From: JACDAN01 sp963847235
GTDB lineage: Bacteria > Actinomycetota > Thermoleophilia > Gaiellales > Gaiellaceae
DNA: 64,000 nucleotides
Reading direction: 5' to 3'
Assembly (NCBI GenBank): GCA_963847235.1
Contig: CAWJYU010000017.1
Location: 1 to 64,000, forward strand
The notes under the pieces are model-generated. The model had not been told where the DNA came from, did not search any database, and saw only the letters and a program-made list of their open reading frames with translations. Every line of letters starts with the position of its first letter. The first letter of the stretch is position 1. Positions 51,423 through 60,053 of the stretch are shown piece by piece. The translations under genes were made by a program, and so were the position numbers.

Positions 51423-52286
51423 GTGGAGATCGAGCGAGCTGAGGCCCTTCAGCCCCTGTCCGGCCTTGAACGGGTGGACGAGCGGGACGAGCTCCAGTCG
51501 GTGCTCTGGTCGCACCTCGGCGAGCTGACCGCGCACGAGGCGGGCACTCGCAGCGGAACCGATCCCGAGGACCTGCACAAGTTCCGCGTCGCGACCCGGC
51601 GCATGCGGTCCCTGCTCCGCTCCACGCGCAAGCTGGTCGCCGACCAGGCGGAGTCCGAGCGACTGCGCGCCGAGCTCAAGTGGCTCGGATCGCTCCTCGG
51701 CGAGGTGCGGGACCGCGACGTCCTGATCGACTACCTGCTCCAGGAGTCGGAGACGCTGGACGGTGCGCCCCTCGGCGCGATGCTCGAGCGGCTCGACGCC
51801 GAGCGGGACGAAGCGCGCCGCGAGCTCGTCGCCGCCCTCGACTCGCCGCGCTATGAGCTCCTCGTCCGGGATCTCGAGCGCCCGCCTGCGCTGCGGCCGG
51901 GCGAGACGCTGGTGGACGCCGCGCGCGGCGACTACAAGCGGCTTCGGAAGACGATGAACGGGCTCGGGAAGGACCCGACCGACGAGGAGCTGCACGAGGC
52001 GCGGATCCGCGTCAAGCGGGCGCGCTACGCCGTGGAGGCGGCCGGCCTCGGCTCTCGGTTCGTCCAGCGGGCGAAGGAGCTACAGGACGTCCTCGGCGAG
52101 CACCAGGACGGAGTCGTCGCCGAGGAGCGGATCCGCGAGCTGCTGGAGCAGGTCCGCGGGTCGGGCCGCACCGCGTTCGCCGCCGGTCGGCTGGTCGAGC
52201 GGCAGCGCCTCCGGCGGGACGCCTCCCGAAAGGCGTGGCCGAAGGCGTGGCGGCGTCTCCGGAAAGCCGGCGAGCGCATCTTTTGA
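51423..52286 (+). CDS. CHAD-domain protein (probable polyphosphate binder)
   Basis: This protein of about 287 residues has two halves rich in conserved His, Lys and Arg: LHKFRVATRRMRSLLRSTRKL and LHEARIRVKRARYAVEAAG, each followed by coiled helices. This is the CHAD fold, whose positively charged channel binds polyphosphate. GTG 51423 was chosen as the first start after the divergent promoter. The stop overlaps the Nudix start (TTGA). It lies near ppx and ppk, which supports a polyphosphate role. Confidence 0.88.
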   Translation: MEIERAEALQPLSGLERVDERDELQSVLWSHLGELTAHEAGTRSGTDPEDLHKFRVATRRMRSLLRSTRKLVADQAESERLRAELKWLGSLLGEVRDRDVLIDYLLQESETLDGAPLGAMLERLDAERDEARRELVAALDSPRYELLVRDLERPPALRPGETLVDAARGDYKRLRKTMNGLGKDPTDEELHEARIRVKRARYAVEAAGLGSRFVQRAKELQDVLGEHQDGVVAEERIRELLEQVRGSGRTAFAAGRLVERQRLRRDASRKAWPKAWRRLRKAGERIF

Positions 52287-53068
52287 GCGCGCCGATCCGC
52301 GCCGCGGGCGGCGTGGTTCGCCGTCGCGGAGAAGTCCTGCTGGTTCACCGACCCAAGTACGGCGACTGGACCTTTCCCAAGGGCAAGGCGAAGCAAGGGG
52401 AGAGCGACGAGGACTGCGCGCTCCGGGAGGTGGAGGAGGAGACCGGTCTCCACTGCCGCCTCGGCCGCGAGCTGGCGTCGACCCGCTACCGGGCCCTCGC
52501 CGGGCAGAAGGTCGTTCGCTACTGGGAGATGACGCCGCTCGACGGTGCCTTCAAGCCGACCGCGGAGGTCGACGAGGTGCGGTGGCTTCCTCCGGGCCGC
52601 GCCGCCTCGCTCCTGAGCTACGGTCGCGATCTCGACGTTCTCGAGTCGCTGGGCCCGCCCCCGCTCCTCGTCCTGCGCCACGCCTCCGCCGGCGACCGCG
52701 ACGAGTGGGACGGCGACGATGCCGAGCGCCCGCTCGACGGGAAGGGCCGGCGCCAGGCCCAGGAGCTCGTGCAGACGCTCGAGCCGTACGCGGTGACGCG
52801 GATCCTCTCGAGCCCGTTCGTGCGCTGCGTCCAGACGGTCGAGCCGCTGGCGGCAGACCGCGGTCTGGACGTGGAGACGACCGACGTCCTGGCGGACGGC
52901 GCCGGAACCGACGGCGTCCGCCGCCTGCTCGAGGACCTAGCCGGCTCGCCCGTCGTCCTCTGCGGGCACGGCGGCGAGATCGAGGAGCTCTTCGGCAAGA
53001 CGAAGAAGGGCGCGACGCAGGTGCTCGACCCGGACGACCTTCGTCCGGTTGCGGTCCTGCCCTCCTAG
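52283..53068 (+). CDS. Nudix hydrolase fused to SixA/phosphohistidine-phosphatase-like domain (MutT1-like)
   Basis: In this 261-residue fusion, residues 1-130 form a Nudix domain with GKAKQGESDEDCALREVEEE. Residues 135-261 form a histidine-phosphatase domain with LVLRHASAG near 135 and VVLCGHGGEIEELF near the end. The architecture is that of mycobacterial MutT1, which cleans oxidised nucleotides and hydrolyses diadenosine polyphosphates. TTG 52283 overlaps the CHAD stop, so the two are probably co-translated. It is convergent with ppx. Confidence 0.88.
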   Translation: MSAPIRAAGGVVRRRGEVLLVHRPKYGDWTFPKGKAKQGESDEDCALREVEEETGLHCRLGRELASTRYRALAGQKVVRYWEMTPLDGAFKPTAEVDEVRWLPPGRAASLLSYGRDLDVLESLGPPPLLVLRHASAGDRDEWDGDDAERPLDGKGRRQAQELVQTLEPYAVTRILSSPFVRCVQTVEPLAADRGLDVETTDVLADGAGTDGVRRLLEDLAGSPVVLCGHGGEIEELFGKTKKGATQVLDPDDLRPVAVLPS

Positions 53069-53946
53069 GCGGCGGCCTCGGCGCGGGAGAGCAGCGTGAG
53101 GATCGCTCCCTCACGCACGCCCTCGCGAGCAACCTTCAGCGGGACGCCGAAGCGCTTCTGAGCCTCCGCAAGGATCAGCGTCCCGGCGGTGAGCGTGCGA
53201 GCGCGCGCCGGCTGGAGGCCGTGCTTCCGGGCCACCGCCGCCGACGGCTTGGAGGAGACGCATTCGAGACACCGCTGGAGCTCTTTCTCGCCCAGCTTCC
53301 TGCCGGCGAGACGCCGCAGTGCCCTGGCGCTCCCTCCGGTGGCGAGGACGGTGCGGACGAGTGGAGGGGTGACGGTGTGGAACGCCTCTTCGACCTCTGC
53401 CCGCGCGGCATCGAGCTCGAAGGGCTGGGGCGGGTCCGAGCTCAGGCAGCGAGCGGTCAGACGCAGGGACCCGAGGTCGAGCGGCCGCATCCAGGCCGGG
53501 CCCTCGAGCGTTCCCGCGAGGAGCTGCGTCGATCCGCCGCCGACGTCGCAGACGGCAACGCTTTTCGGAGGCGAGGTCAGCGAGCCGACCGCTCCTGCGT
53601 AGGCGAGGCTGCCCTCCTCCTCCGCCGACAGGATCCGGACCGGCGCGTCGGCTCCATCGGCGAGCGCGTCGACGAGTGCGTCCGCGTTCGTGCTTTGGCG
53701 GCCCGGTGCGGTGACGACGACCTCGATCCAGCCGGCGCCGTACTCGCGGGCGAGATCGGCGTAGTGGGCGGCGAGCGTCCGGGCCTCGGCGAGCTTCTGT
53801 GCCGAGATCCAGCCGTCACGCTCGATGTCCGTCGCCAGGCCGAGGTGCGCTCCCTCGGCGCAGACCGTCTTCAGGCCACGGCTCCCCTGAGCTGCCACGA
53901 GGAGCCGGACCGTGTTCGAGCCAACGTCAAGGACCGCTGCTCGCAT
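53065..53946 (-). CDS. ppx: Exopolyphosphatase (Ppx/GppA family)
   Basis: This 293-residue member of the ASKHA superfamily has the phosphate-1 motif VLDVGSNTVRLLVA at the start, LSAEEEGSLAYAGA, the phosphate-2 motif VCDVGGGSTQLL and ATGGSARAL. It releases phosphate from polyphosphate ends (or hydrolyses pppGpp). It follows ppk by 30 bases in the same direction, so a PhoB-like regulator, ppk and ppx probably form one operon. Short forms without the C-terminal HD domain are usual in actinobacteria. Confidence 0.92.
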   Translation of the reverse strand: MRAAVLDVGSNTVRLLVAAQGSRGLKTVCAEGAHLGLATDIERDGWISAQKLAEARTLAAHYADLAREYGAGWIEVVVTAPGRQSTNADALVDALADGADAPVRILSAEEEGSLAYAGAVGSLTSPPKSVAVCDVGGGSTQLLAGTLEGPAWMRPLDLGSLRLTARCLSSDPPQPFELDAARAEVEEAFHTVTPPLVRTVLATGGSARALRRLAGRKLGEKELQRCLECVSSKPSAAVARKHGLQPARARTLTAGTLILAEAQKRFGVPLKVAREGVREGAILTLLSRAEAAA

Positions 53947-53976
53947 GCGGCCCCATTCTGAAAGTCGGTTCGGAGG

Positions 53977-56070
53977 TCAACGGCCGCGCCTGGTCGCCGC
54001 TCGTCGCTGGCGGGCGCGAGCGTTGCGCATGAGGGAATCGTGCGCGGTGCGCGGGCGCTCGTCCTTGTCGGGCTGGAGCCGGTCCCAGGTCCCGTCGGGG
54101 CCCAGCTCCCAGGCCTGCGCGTTGTCGGCCAACAGGGCGTCGAAGCTCGCGGTGATCCGCTGTTGGGCGCGGCCGTCGTTGACCGGCGCGAGCACTTCGA
54201 CGCGGTGGTCCAGGTTGCGCGGCATCAGGTCCGGACTTCCGAGCAGGAGCGTCGTCTGCTTGCCGGCGTCGAAGATGAAGAAGCGGCTGTGCTCGAGGAA
54301 CCGCCCGAGGACGCTCCGCACCCGGATCCTCTCGCTCAGGCCGGGGACGCCGGCACGGAGCGAGCAGATGTTGCGGACGACGAGGTCGATCTCCGCGCCG
54401 GCCTGCGAGGCGTCGTAGAGCTCCTCGATGATCGCGTCGTCGGTGAGCGCGTTGACCTTGATGCGAATCCGAGCCTTCTTGCCGGCCGCGGCCGCCTCGG
54501 AGACCGCGCGGATCTCGTCGATCAGCCGCGAGCGGAGCGTCCACGGCGCGACGAGCAGCTTGCGGAACCGCTGCGGCCGGCCGAAACCGGTCAGGTAGTT
54601 GAAGAGGTCGGCGACGTCGGCGGCGATGTCCGAGTCCGCCGTGAAGAGGCCGAAGTCCTCGTAGCTGCGGGCGTTCATCGCGTGGTAGTTCCCCGTGCCG
54701 ACGTGGGCGTACCGGCGGAGCACGTCGCCCTCGCGCCGGATGACGAGGGTCGCCTTGGCGTGGATCTTCAGGTGCGGGAACCCGTAGACGACGTGGACGC
54801 CCGATCGCTCGAGGGCCCGAGACCACTCGATGTTGCGGTGCTCGTCGAACCGAGCCTTCAACTCGACGAGGCAGACGGTCTGCTTTCCGTCCTCGGACGC
54901 TTCGATCAGCGCCGGAACGAGCGGCGTCTCGTCGCTGGTGCGGTAGACCGTGGTCTTCAGCCCGGCCACGTAGGGGTCTGCGGCCGCGTCGCGCACGAAT
55001 GCCTCGAAGCTCGTCGTGAACGACTCGTACGGGTGGTGGACCAGGATGTCGCTGCGCTTGATCTCCTCGAAGAACTCGCCCGGCTCGTCGATCTCCGCGA
55101 CCCGAGCTTGGGTGACGGGCACCCACGGCTCGTCCTTGAGGTCGGGCCTGTCGAGCTTGGCGAGCTGCATGACGTCCGCAAGGTCGAGCAGGCCCGAGAC
55201 CGGGACGAGCTGCTCGGGGTCCGCGCCGAGCCCGGAGAGCAGTCGGGCCCGCATCGCCTCCGACATCGACTCGGACACCTCGACGCGGACCGCGTCGCCG
55301 AACCGCCTCCGCCGGAGTTGCAGCTCGACGGCCTCGAGCAGGTCGTCGGCCTCGTCGGACACCGCGAAGTCCGCGTCCCGCGTGACGCGGAAGGCCGCGC
55401 ACTCGACGATCACCATCTTCGGGAACAGCGAGCCGAGGAAGTGTGAGATGACGTGCTCCAGCGGAAGGAAGACGCCCCGGGTCCCGACGGGGAGGAAGCG
55501 CGGGAGCAGCTCCGGCACCTTCACGCGCGCGAAGCGCTCCTCCCCGGTGTCGGGGTCGCGTACGAAGATGCCGAGGCTGAGCGACAGGCCGGAGATGTAC
55601 GGGAAGGGTTGGCCCGGCCCGACGGCGAGCGGCGTCAGCACGGGGAAGACTGCGCGCTCGAATTGGTCGGCGAGCTGCTGGACCTCCTTGTCCCGCAGGT
55701 CTTCGACTCGCCCCACGAGAATGCCCGCGTCGGTGAGAGCCGGCCTCAGTTCGCGGCGCCAGAGCTTCGACTGGCGCACCGTCAGCTCCGCAACCTTCTT
55801 CCGGATCTCGGCCAGAGCTCCCTGCGGCGTCCGGCCGTCCACCGAGCGAACGCTCAGCCCCGCGGCGAGCTGGCCCAGCAGGCCGGCGACGCGCACCATG
55901 AAGAACTCGTCGAGGTTGGACGAGAAGATCGAGCAGAACTTCACCCGCTCGAGCAGCGGAACGCCTGGATCCTCGGCAAGCTCGAGGACGCGGGCGTTGA
56001 AGTCGAGCCACGAGAGCTCTCGGTTGAGCAGCCGCTCGCCCGCCTTCGCCGCCGACTCCGCCGCTCGCAC
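53977..56070 (-). CDS. ppk: Polyphosphate kinase 1
   Basis: This 697-residue enzyme makes and uses inorganic polyphosphate with ATP. The N-terminal domain begins LLNRELSWLDFNARVLELA. The autophosphorylated His is in VGTGNYHAMNARSYEDFG, and the second catalytic His in DLMPRNLDHRVEVLAPV. The length is normal for the family. GTG 56070 overlaps the regulator's stop, which indicates an operon with the PhoB-like gene upstream and ppx downstream. PHO-box-like repeats before the regulator suggest induction at low phosphate. Confidence 0.95.
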   Translation of the reverse strand: MRAAESAAKAGERLLNRELSWLDFNARVLELAEDPGVPLLERVKFCSIFSSNLDEFFMVRVAGLLGQLAAGLSVRSVDGRTPQGALAEIRKKVAELTVRQSKLWRRELRPALTDAGILVGRVEDLRDKEVQQLADQFERAVFPVLTPLAVGPGQPFPYISGLSLSLGIFVRDPDTGEERFARVKVPELLPRFLPVGTRGVFLPLEHVISHFLGSLFPKMVIVECAAFRVTRDADFAVSDEADDLLEAVELQLRRRRFGDAVRVEVSESMSEAMRARLLSGLGADPEQLVPVSGLLDLADVMQLAKLDRPDLKDEPWVPVTQARVAEIDEPGEFFEEIKRSDILVHHPYESFTTSFEAFVRDAAADPYVAGLKTTVYRTSDETPLVPALIEASEDGKQTVCLVELKARFDEHRNIEWSRALERSGVHVVYGFPHLKIHAKATLVIRREGDVLRRYAHVGTGNYHAMNARSYEDFGLFTADSDIAADVADLFNYLTGFGRPQRFRKLLVAPWTLRSRLIDEIRAVSEAAAAGKKARIRIKVNALTDDAIIEELYDASQAGAEIDLVVRNICSLRAGVPGLSERIRVRSVLGRFLEHSRFFIFDAGKQTTLLLGSPDLMPRNLDHRVEVLAPVNDGRAQQRITASFDALLADNAQAWELGPDGTWDRLQPDKDERPRTAHDSLMRNARARQRRAATRRGR

Positions 56071-56765
56071 TACTTCAGCTGCGGATCGAGCTTGTAGCCG
56101 ACGCCGTAACGCGTGTGGACGAACGCGTGGCGCGAGGCCCGAGCATCGATCTTCTCGCGAAGCTTCCGGATGAAGACGTCGACAGTCCTGTCCCTCCTGG
56201 TGAGCCGCCGACCCCAGATCTCCTGGAGCAGCTCGTCACGCGTGACCACTCTCGGGCTCTGCTGCGCGAGCGCGTAGAGGAGGCGGAACTCCGTCGGCGT
56301 GAGGCCGGCGCTGCGGCCGTCGAGGTAGGCCTGGACGCTGACCGGATCGATGCGTAGCTCCTCGACCTGGATCTCCTGGCCGCGCTCGGCGGGCTGTGTC
56401 CGGACTCCGCGGCGGGCCGCGGCGGACACTCGGGCGACCAATTCTCGCATCGAGAATGGTTTGACGAGGTAGTCGTCGGCACCGAGCTCCAGCGTATGCA
56501 CCCGGTCATCCTCGCTGCCCCGCGCGCTCACGACGACGATCGGCGTGCCGATCCCCGCCGCACGAGCCGACTCGATCAGCTTCCACCCGTCGAGCGCCGG
56601 GAGCATGAGATCGACGACGCAGACCTCCGGTTGCTCGTACCGGAGCCTCGCGAGGCCCGCGACGCCGTTGGAGACCCAGCTCGGCTCCCACCCGGCCTCG
56701 GTGAGATGGCTCGCCATCCCCTTGGCGATGATGTCGTCGTCCTCGACGATCAGGACTTTCGCCAT
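56070..56765 (-). CDS. PhoB/PhoP-like response regulator, copy 1
   Basis: This 231-residue OmpR-family protein has acidic Asp9/Asp10, phosphoacceptor Asp52 (VVDLMLPALDG), VVSARG and LVKPFSM. The winged helix carries LTPTEFRLLYALAQ and GRRLTRRDRTVDVFIRKLREK. It is closely similar to copy 2 at 61609-62304. It is first in the operon with ppk and ppx. A triple 11-bp repeat at 56810-56838 lies 45 bases before ATG 56765. No kinase gene is adjacent; the kinase beside copy 2 could serve both. Confidence 0.92.
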   Translation of the reverse strand: MAKVLIVEDDDIIAKGMASHLTEAGWEPSWVSNGVAGLARLRYEQPEVCVVDLMLPALDGWKLIESARAAGIGTPIVVVSARGSEDDRVHTLELGADDYLVKPFSMRELVARVSAAARRGVRTQPAERGQEIQVEELRIDPVSVQAYLDGRSAGLTPTEFRLLYALAQQSPRVVTRDELLQEIWGRRLTRRDRTVDVFIRKLREKIDARASRHAFVHTRYGVGYKLDPQLK

Positions 56766-56809
56766 GCACGAATCGTGAAGGTGCCTCACCGGGCGTGGGG
56801 TGCCTGCAT

Positions 56810-56838
56810 GGTGAAGCAGCGGTAACGAACTGGTGAAC
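56810..56838 (-). promoter_or_regulatory. PHO-box-like triple repeat upstream of PhoB-like regulator 1
   Basis: On the minus strand GTTCACC (56838-56832), CGTTACC (56827-56821) and CTTCACC (56816-56810) follow at exact 11-base intervals. This matches the direct-repeat-unit pattern of actinobacterial PHO boxes (GTTCACC-type units). Confidence 0.65.
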
Positions 56839-56842
56839 GTCG

Positions 56843-57007
56843 CTAGCGCGGCCCCATCAGCCACACGACCATCGTCTCCCGAAACGACCGGCGGTCCTGG
56901 GGAGTCTTGTCGCCCTGGTAGCGGTAGACGGGCTGCCGAAGGATCCGGATCGCCATGAACATCACGCCGACGATGAACGCGAGGCCGATCACGGCGCCGA
57001 CGAGCAT
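56843..57007 (-). CDS. Small membrane protein (54 residues)
   Basis: This short frame begins MLVGAVIGLAFIVGVMFMA, one clear transmembrane helix, followed by a basic, polar tail (IRILRQPVYRYQGDKTPQDR) and WLMGPR at the end. It lies between the PHP-domain gene and the PHO box, in the same direction, ten bases after the PHP stop. Function unknown. Its compact position and membrane topology support reality. Confidence 0.55.
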   Translation of the reverse strand: MLVGAVIGLAFIVGVMFMAIRILRQPVYRYQGDKTPQDRRSFRETMVVWLMGPR

Positions 57008-57016
57008 GGCGCCATC

Positions 57017-57727
57017 CTACGCCGCCAGGCGACGCTGCGACTCCTCGCGCAGGTGCCACGGCACGACGTACGCCGTCAGGTCCGAACGCAGGTAGGCCAC
57101 GACGGCCTGCTCTGTCTTCGCGCAGGGAAGGAGCGTCTTCCAGGTCTCGAGATGCTCGAGCCGGTGGAAGTCCCCGGTCGCCACCGCCGGGAGGCCGAAC
57201 TCGGCGATCCAGCCGAAGGTCTGCCGGCGGTTGATCAGCTCCCAGCGGTCGACGAGCCCCGCGACACGGTCGCGGTTCCGCCAGAACCATCGTGTCGTTC
57301 GCGCGAGATTCGGGTCGGCTTCGCGTCCGTGAGGATGGGCCGCTATGACGGCTGCCCCTCGGCGGCGCGCGTCCACGAGCGCGTTCTCGAACCCGCCGTC
57401 GAGGGAGATCCAGGAGCGGACGCTCAGCGCGAGCGCATGGCCGGCGCCGTCGGGATCGCCGTCGTGGAAGGTGAGCTCGAGACCGGGGACGAGCAGCAGG
57501 TCGTACTGCTCTCGCGCCCGCCTGGCCTCCCGCTCGATCGCGGCGAGGTACCTCGGGTACGCCGTCTCGGTGAGGTACGGCTCACCTGTCGGGAGAACGT
57601 GGTCGGTGACACAGAGCACGTCGAAGCCGTGGAGGCCGTAGACGTCGACGAGCTCGGTGAGCGTGAGGGTGCCGTCGCTCCACGTGGTGTGCGCATGGAG
57701 CTCACAGAGAAGCGGTGTCCTGTCCAT
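57017..57727 (-). CDS. PHP-domain metal-dependent phosphoesterase-like protein
   Basis: This 236-residue protein is of the PHP superfamily. The four metal motifs are ELHAHTTWSDG near 8, CVTDHV near 39, AAHPHGRE near 132 and TGDFHRLEHL near 184. Family members hydrolyse phosphoesters, including 3',5'-nucleotides and histidinol phosphate. ATG 57727 is chosen because the family starts there. It is divergent from pstS 1, so the PHO-box-like repeats at 57960 may influence both. Confidence 0.87.
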   Translation of the reverse strand: MDRTPLLCELHAHTTWSDGTLTLTELVDVYGLHGFDVLCVTDHVLPTGEPYLTETAYPRYLAAIEREARRAREQYDLLLVPGLELTFHDGDPDGAGHALALSVRSWISLDGGFENALVDARRRGAAVIAAHPHGREADPNLARTTRWFWRNRDRVAGLVDRWELINRRQTFGWIAEFGLPAVATGDFHRLEHLETWKTLLPCAKTEQAVVAYLRSDLTAYVVPWHLREESQRRLAA

Positions 57728-57959
57728 GGAGGCAGCGTGGCTGCCCGCAAGGGCCGTCTGGGAGGAAAAGCGGTGAACGAGCAGGGAAGAGGCGGAGAAC
57801 GCGGTGGGCCCCGGGCCGCCGGGGCCACACACGCTCGGAGCGAGGGACGCGCCCGGCGGCGAGGTCAGCGCGGGGCGCGTCGTCATCCTCCACCTCCCGC
57901 CGCCGGCGTGGGCGTCGGCCTGGTGAACGCGACGTATCGATCGGGCGACCGCGCCTACT

Positions 57960-57988
57960 TGCCACCACTTCTTCACCTCAGCGACACC
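57960..57988 (+). promoter_or_regulatory. PHO-box-like triple repeat upstream of pstS copy 1
   Basis: TGCCACC (57960-57966), CTTCACC (57971-57977) and CGACACC (57982-57988) lie at exact 11-base steps, about 45 bases before the likely pstS start at 58034. The pattern resembles the repeats at 56810-56838 and 63283-63311. Confidence 0.55.
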
Positions 57989-58033
57989 ACGCCGATGCAC
58001 CACCCGGTGCTGAAGTGGCCACACTGCCGGTCG

Positions 58034-58951
58034 ATGCGAGCCCTGATCGCGATCGTGGCCGCCGCTGTCCTCCTGCTCGCCGCGTGCGGCGGGGACGACG
58101 GAGGTGACGGCGGGTCCGGCGGCACGATTCGCTCGGACGGTTCGAGCACCCTCGGCCCATTCATGCAGGCGGCCGCGGAGCGCTTCCAAAGGGAGAACGA
58201 GGACGCGCGTGTGACGGTCGGAGTCTCCGGCACCGGCGGTGGGTTCGAGCGGTTCTGCCGCGGCGAGACCGACATCTCGAACGCGTCCAGGCCGATCGAC
58301 GAGGAGGAGGAGCAGGTCTGCTCGGGCCAGCAAATCGAGTTCGTCGAGCTTCCGGTCGCGAACGACGCGCTCACGGTGGTCGTCAATCCGCAGAACGATT
58401 GGGCGACCTGTCTCACGACCGAGCAGCTGAAGAAGATCTGGCAGCCGGGCTCGAAGGTCGACTCGTGGAAGGACGTGGATCCGAGCTTCCCGGACGAGCC
58501 GCTGAAGCTCTATGGCCCGGGCACGGACTCCGGCACGTTCGACTACTTCACGGACGAGATCAACGGCGAGGAAGGGGCGAGCCGCAGCGACTACTCGGCG
58601 AGCGAGGACGACAACGTCATCGTCCGGGGCGTCGAGGGTGACCCGGGCGCGCTGGGGTACTTCGGGTTCACCTACTTCGAGGAGAACGAGGACAGCCTCA
58701 AGGCGCTCGAGATCGATTCAGGCGACGGCTGCGTCGCGCCGAGCGCCGAGACTGCTCAGAGCGGCGAGTACAAGCCGCTCTCGCGCCCGCTGTTCATCTA
58801 CGCGAAGCGGGACGCCCTCGAGCGGCCCGAGGTGCGGGAGTTCGTCGACTTCATCTTCGCGAACGCCAACGAGATCGCGGACACCGCCCGCTTCATCCCG
58901 GCGACGGACGAGCAGATCGCCGAGGCGCAAGCCGCGCTCGAAGCGCGCTAG
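58034..58951 (+). CDS. pstS: Phosphate ABC transporter substrate-binding lipoprotein, copy 1
   Basis: This 305-residue lipoprotein has the lipobox LLAAC near residue 18, a Gly/Asp spacer and then PstS motifs: IRSDGSSTLGPFMQAAAERF, SGTGGGFERFCRGETDISNAS and PGTDSGTFDYFTD, which bind phosphate. ATG 58034 is preferred because it starts the signal peptide; ATG 57995 is in frame. No pstCAB follows here. The neighbouring regulator and PHO boxes fit phosphate control. Copy 2 lies at 63314. Confidence 0.93.
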   Translation: MRALIAIVAAAVLLLAACGGDDGGDGGSGGTIRSDGSSTLGPFMQAAAERFQRENEDARVTVGVSGTGGGFERFCRGETDISNASRPIDEEEEQVCSGQQIEFVELPVANDALTVVVNPQNDWATCLTTEQLKKIWQPGSKVDSWKDVDPSFPDEPLKLYGPGTDSGTFDYFTDEINGEEGASRSDYSASEDDNVIVRGVEGDPGALGYFGFTYFEENEDSLKALEIDSGDGCVAPSAETAQSGEYKPLSRPLFIYAKRDALERPEVREFVDFIFANANEIADTARFIPATDEQIAEAQAALEAR

Positions 58952-59114
58952 GGAGGGTTCGGCGAAATACCGGCTGTGCCGCCGGGCCGCGCTGCTCGCC
59001 CCCAGGACTGCGTCCTCGGTCGCGCCCGTATCGCAAGGATACGAACGCTCCCTGCGTCCTTGCCTGGAAACGAGCATCGCACCCCGGCAACGAGCGCTAT
59101 TCCGCCAAACCCTC

Positions 59115-59955
59115 CTAGGCGACGGCCTCGACCGGCTCGGCGAGCAGGGCTTCCATCGTCCGGCTGAACACGTCGGCGCCGTGTGTCGAGTACGCCTCCG
59201 TGAACTCGACCGCACCGTTCAACTCGATCACGACGAAGCTTCCGTCCGGCGCCGGGAGCAGGTCGACGCCGACCAGATCGGCCTCCACGGACGCCGCCGC
59301 CCGGATCGCGAGGTCGCAGAGCTCCGGTGCGGGCTCCACGGGCTCACGCACCGCGCCGAGCGCGACGTTCGTCCGCCACTCGCCGGGCGGGGCGATGCGT
59401 CTCACCGCTCCGACGACACAGCCGCCTGCGACGACGAGTCTGACGTCGTGGCCCAGCGGCGGAACGAGCTCCTGGACGAGGGCGCCGTGGCTCACGAACC
59501 AGGGCCGGTCGGCCATCTCCGCGAGGTGGCGGCGAAGCGCCCCGGAGTCCTCGCACAGCTCGACGTCCACGCCCCAGCTTCCGAACCGCGGCTTGACGAC
59601 CACGGGTGGCTCGAAGGGGATCGTGTCGGAGGGAGCCGAGACGTGCGCGGTCCGCGGATGCGGAACGCCTGCGTCGGCCAGCGCGCGGCTCGTCGCGAGC
59701 TTGTCGTGCGTCGCCACGAGCGTGCGCGGCCTGTTGAGAACGCGGACGCCGGCACCCTCGAGCCGCGCGAGCTCCCAGAGCCCGATCTCGATTCCGTCGA
59801 GACCGGGTGCGACGTCGAGTCGGCCGACCGCGACGTCTCCCTCTCGGAGCGTGCGAACCGCGACGGCGGGCTCCAGCACGTCGACCCCGGCACGCGTACT
59901 CGCGAGCGCGACGTTGGTCTGAGTCCTGCGATGGGCGACGATTCGCGATCTGCAT
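59115..59955 (-). CDS. RimK/LysX-like ATP-grasp ligase (one frameshift at the start)
   Basis: This ATP-grasp protein of about 279 residues would join an amine to a carboxylate. The start ATG 59955 has GAGGAA just upstream. One extra A near 59941 breaks the frame; without it the protein opens MQIAIVAHRRTQTNVALA. The ATP-grasp core carries TLVATHDKLATSRALADAG, VVVKPRFGSWGVDV and the metal-binding ELNGAVEF. It is divergent from a LanC-like gene 98 bases away. The substrate is unknown. The 163 bases to the pstS stop hold a 6-bp hairpin (59027-59043) and no gene. Confidence 0.78.
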
Positions 59956-60053
59956 TTCCTCAAATTGTTGCTGCGAATGGGTGGTTCCTGCAGGCGGATC
60001 ACCACCTGTTCTCCACTCTCTCCCATCTTCGACACCGGAAGTAGCCTCCTTGA

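Noticed and set aside
59027..59043. CGTATC/GATACG hairpin after pstS 1 as a terminator
   Set aside because: The 6-bp stem has no following T-run, so terminator function cannot be supported.
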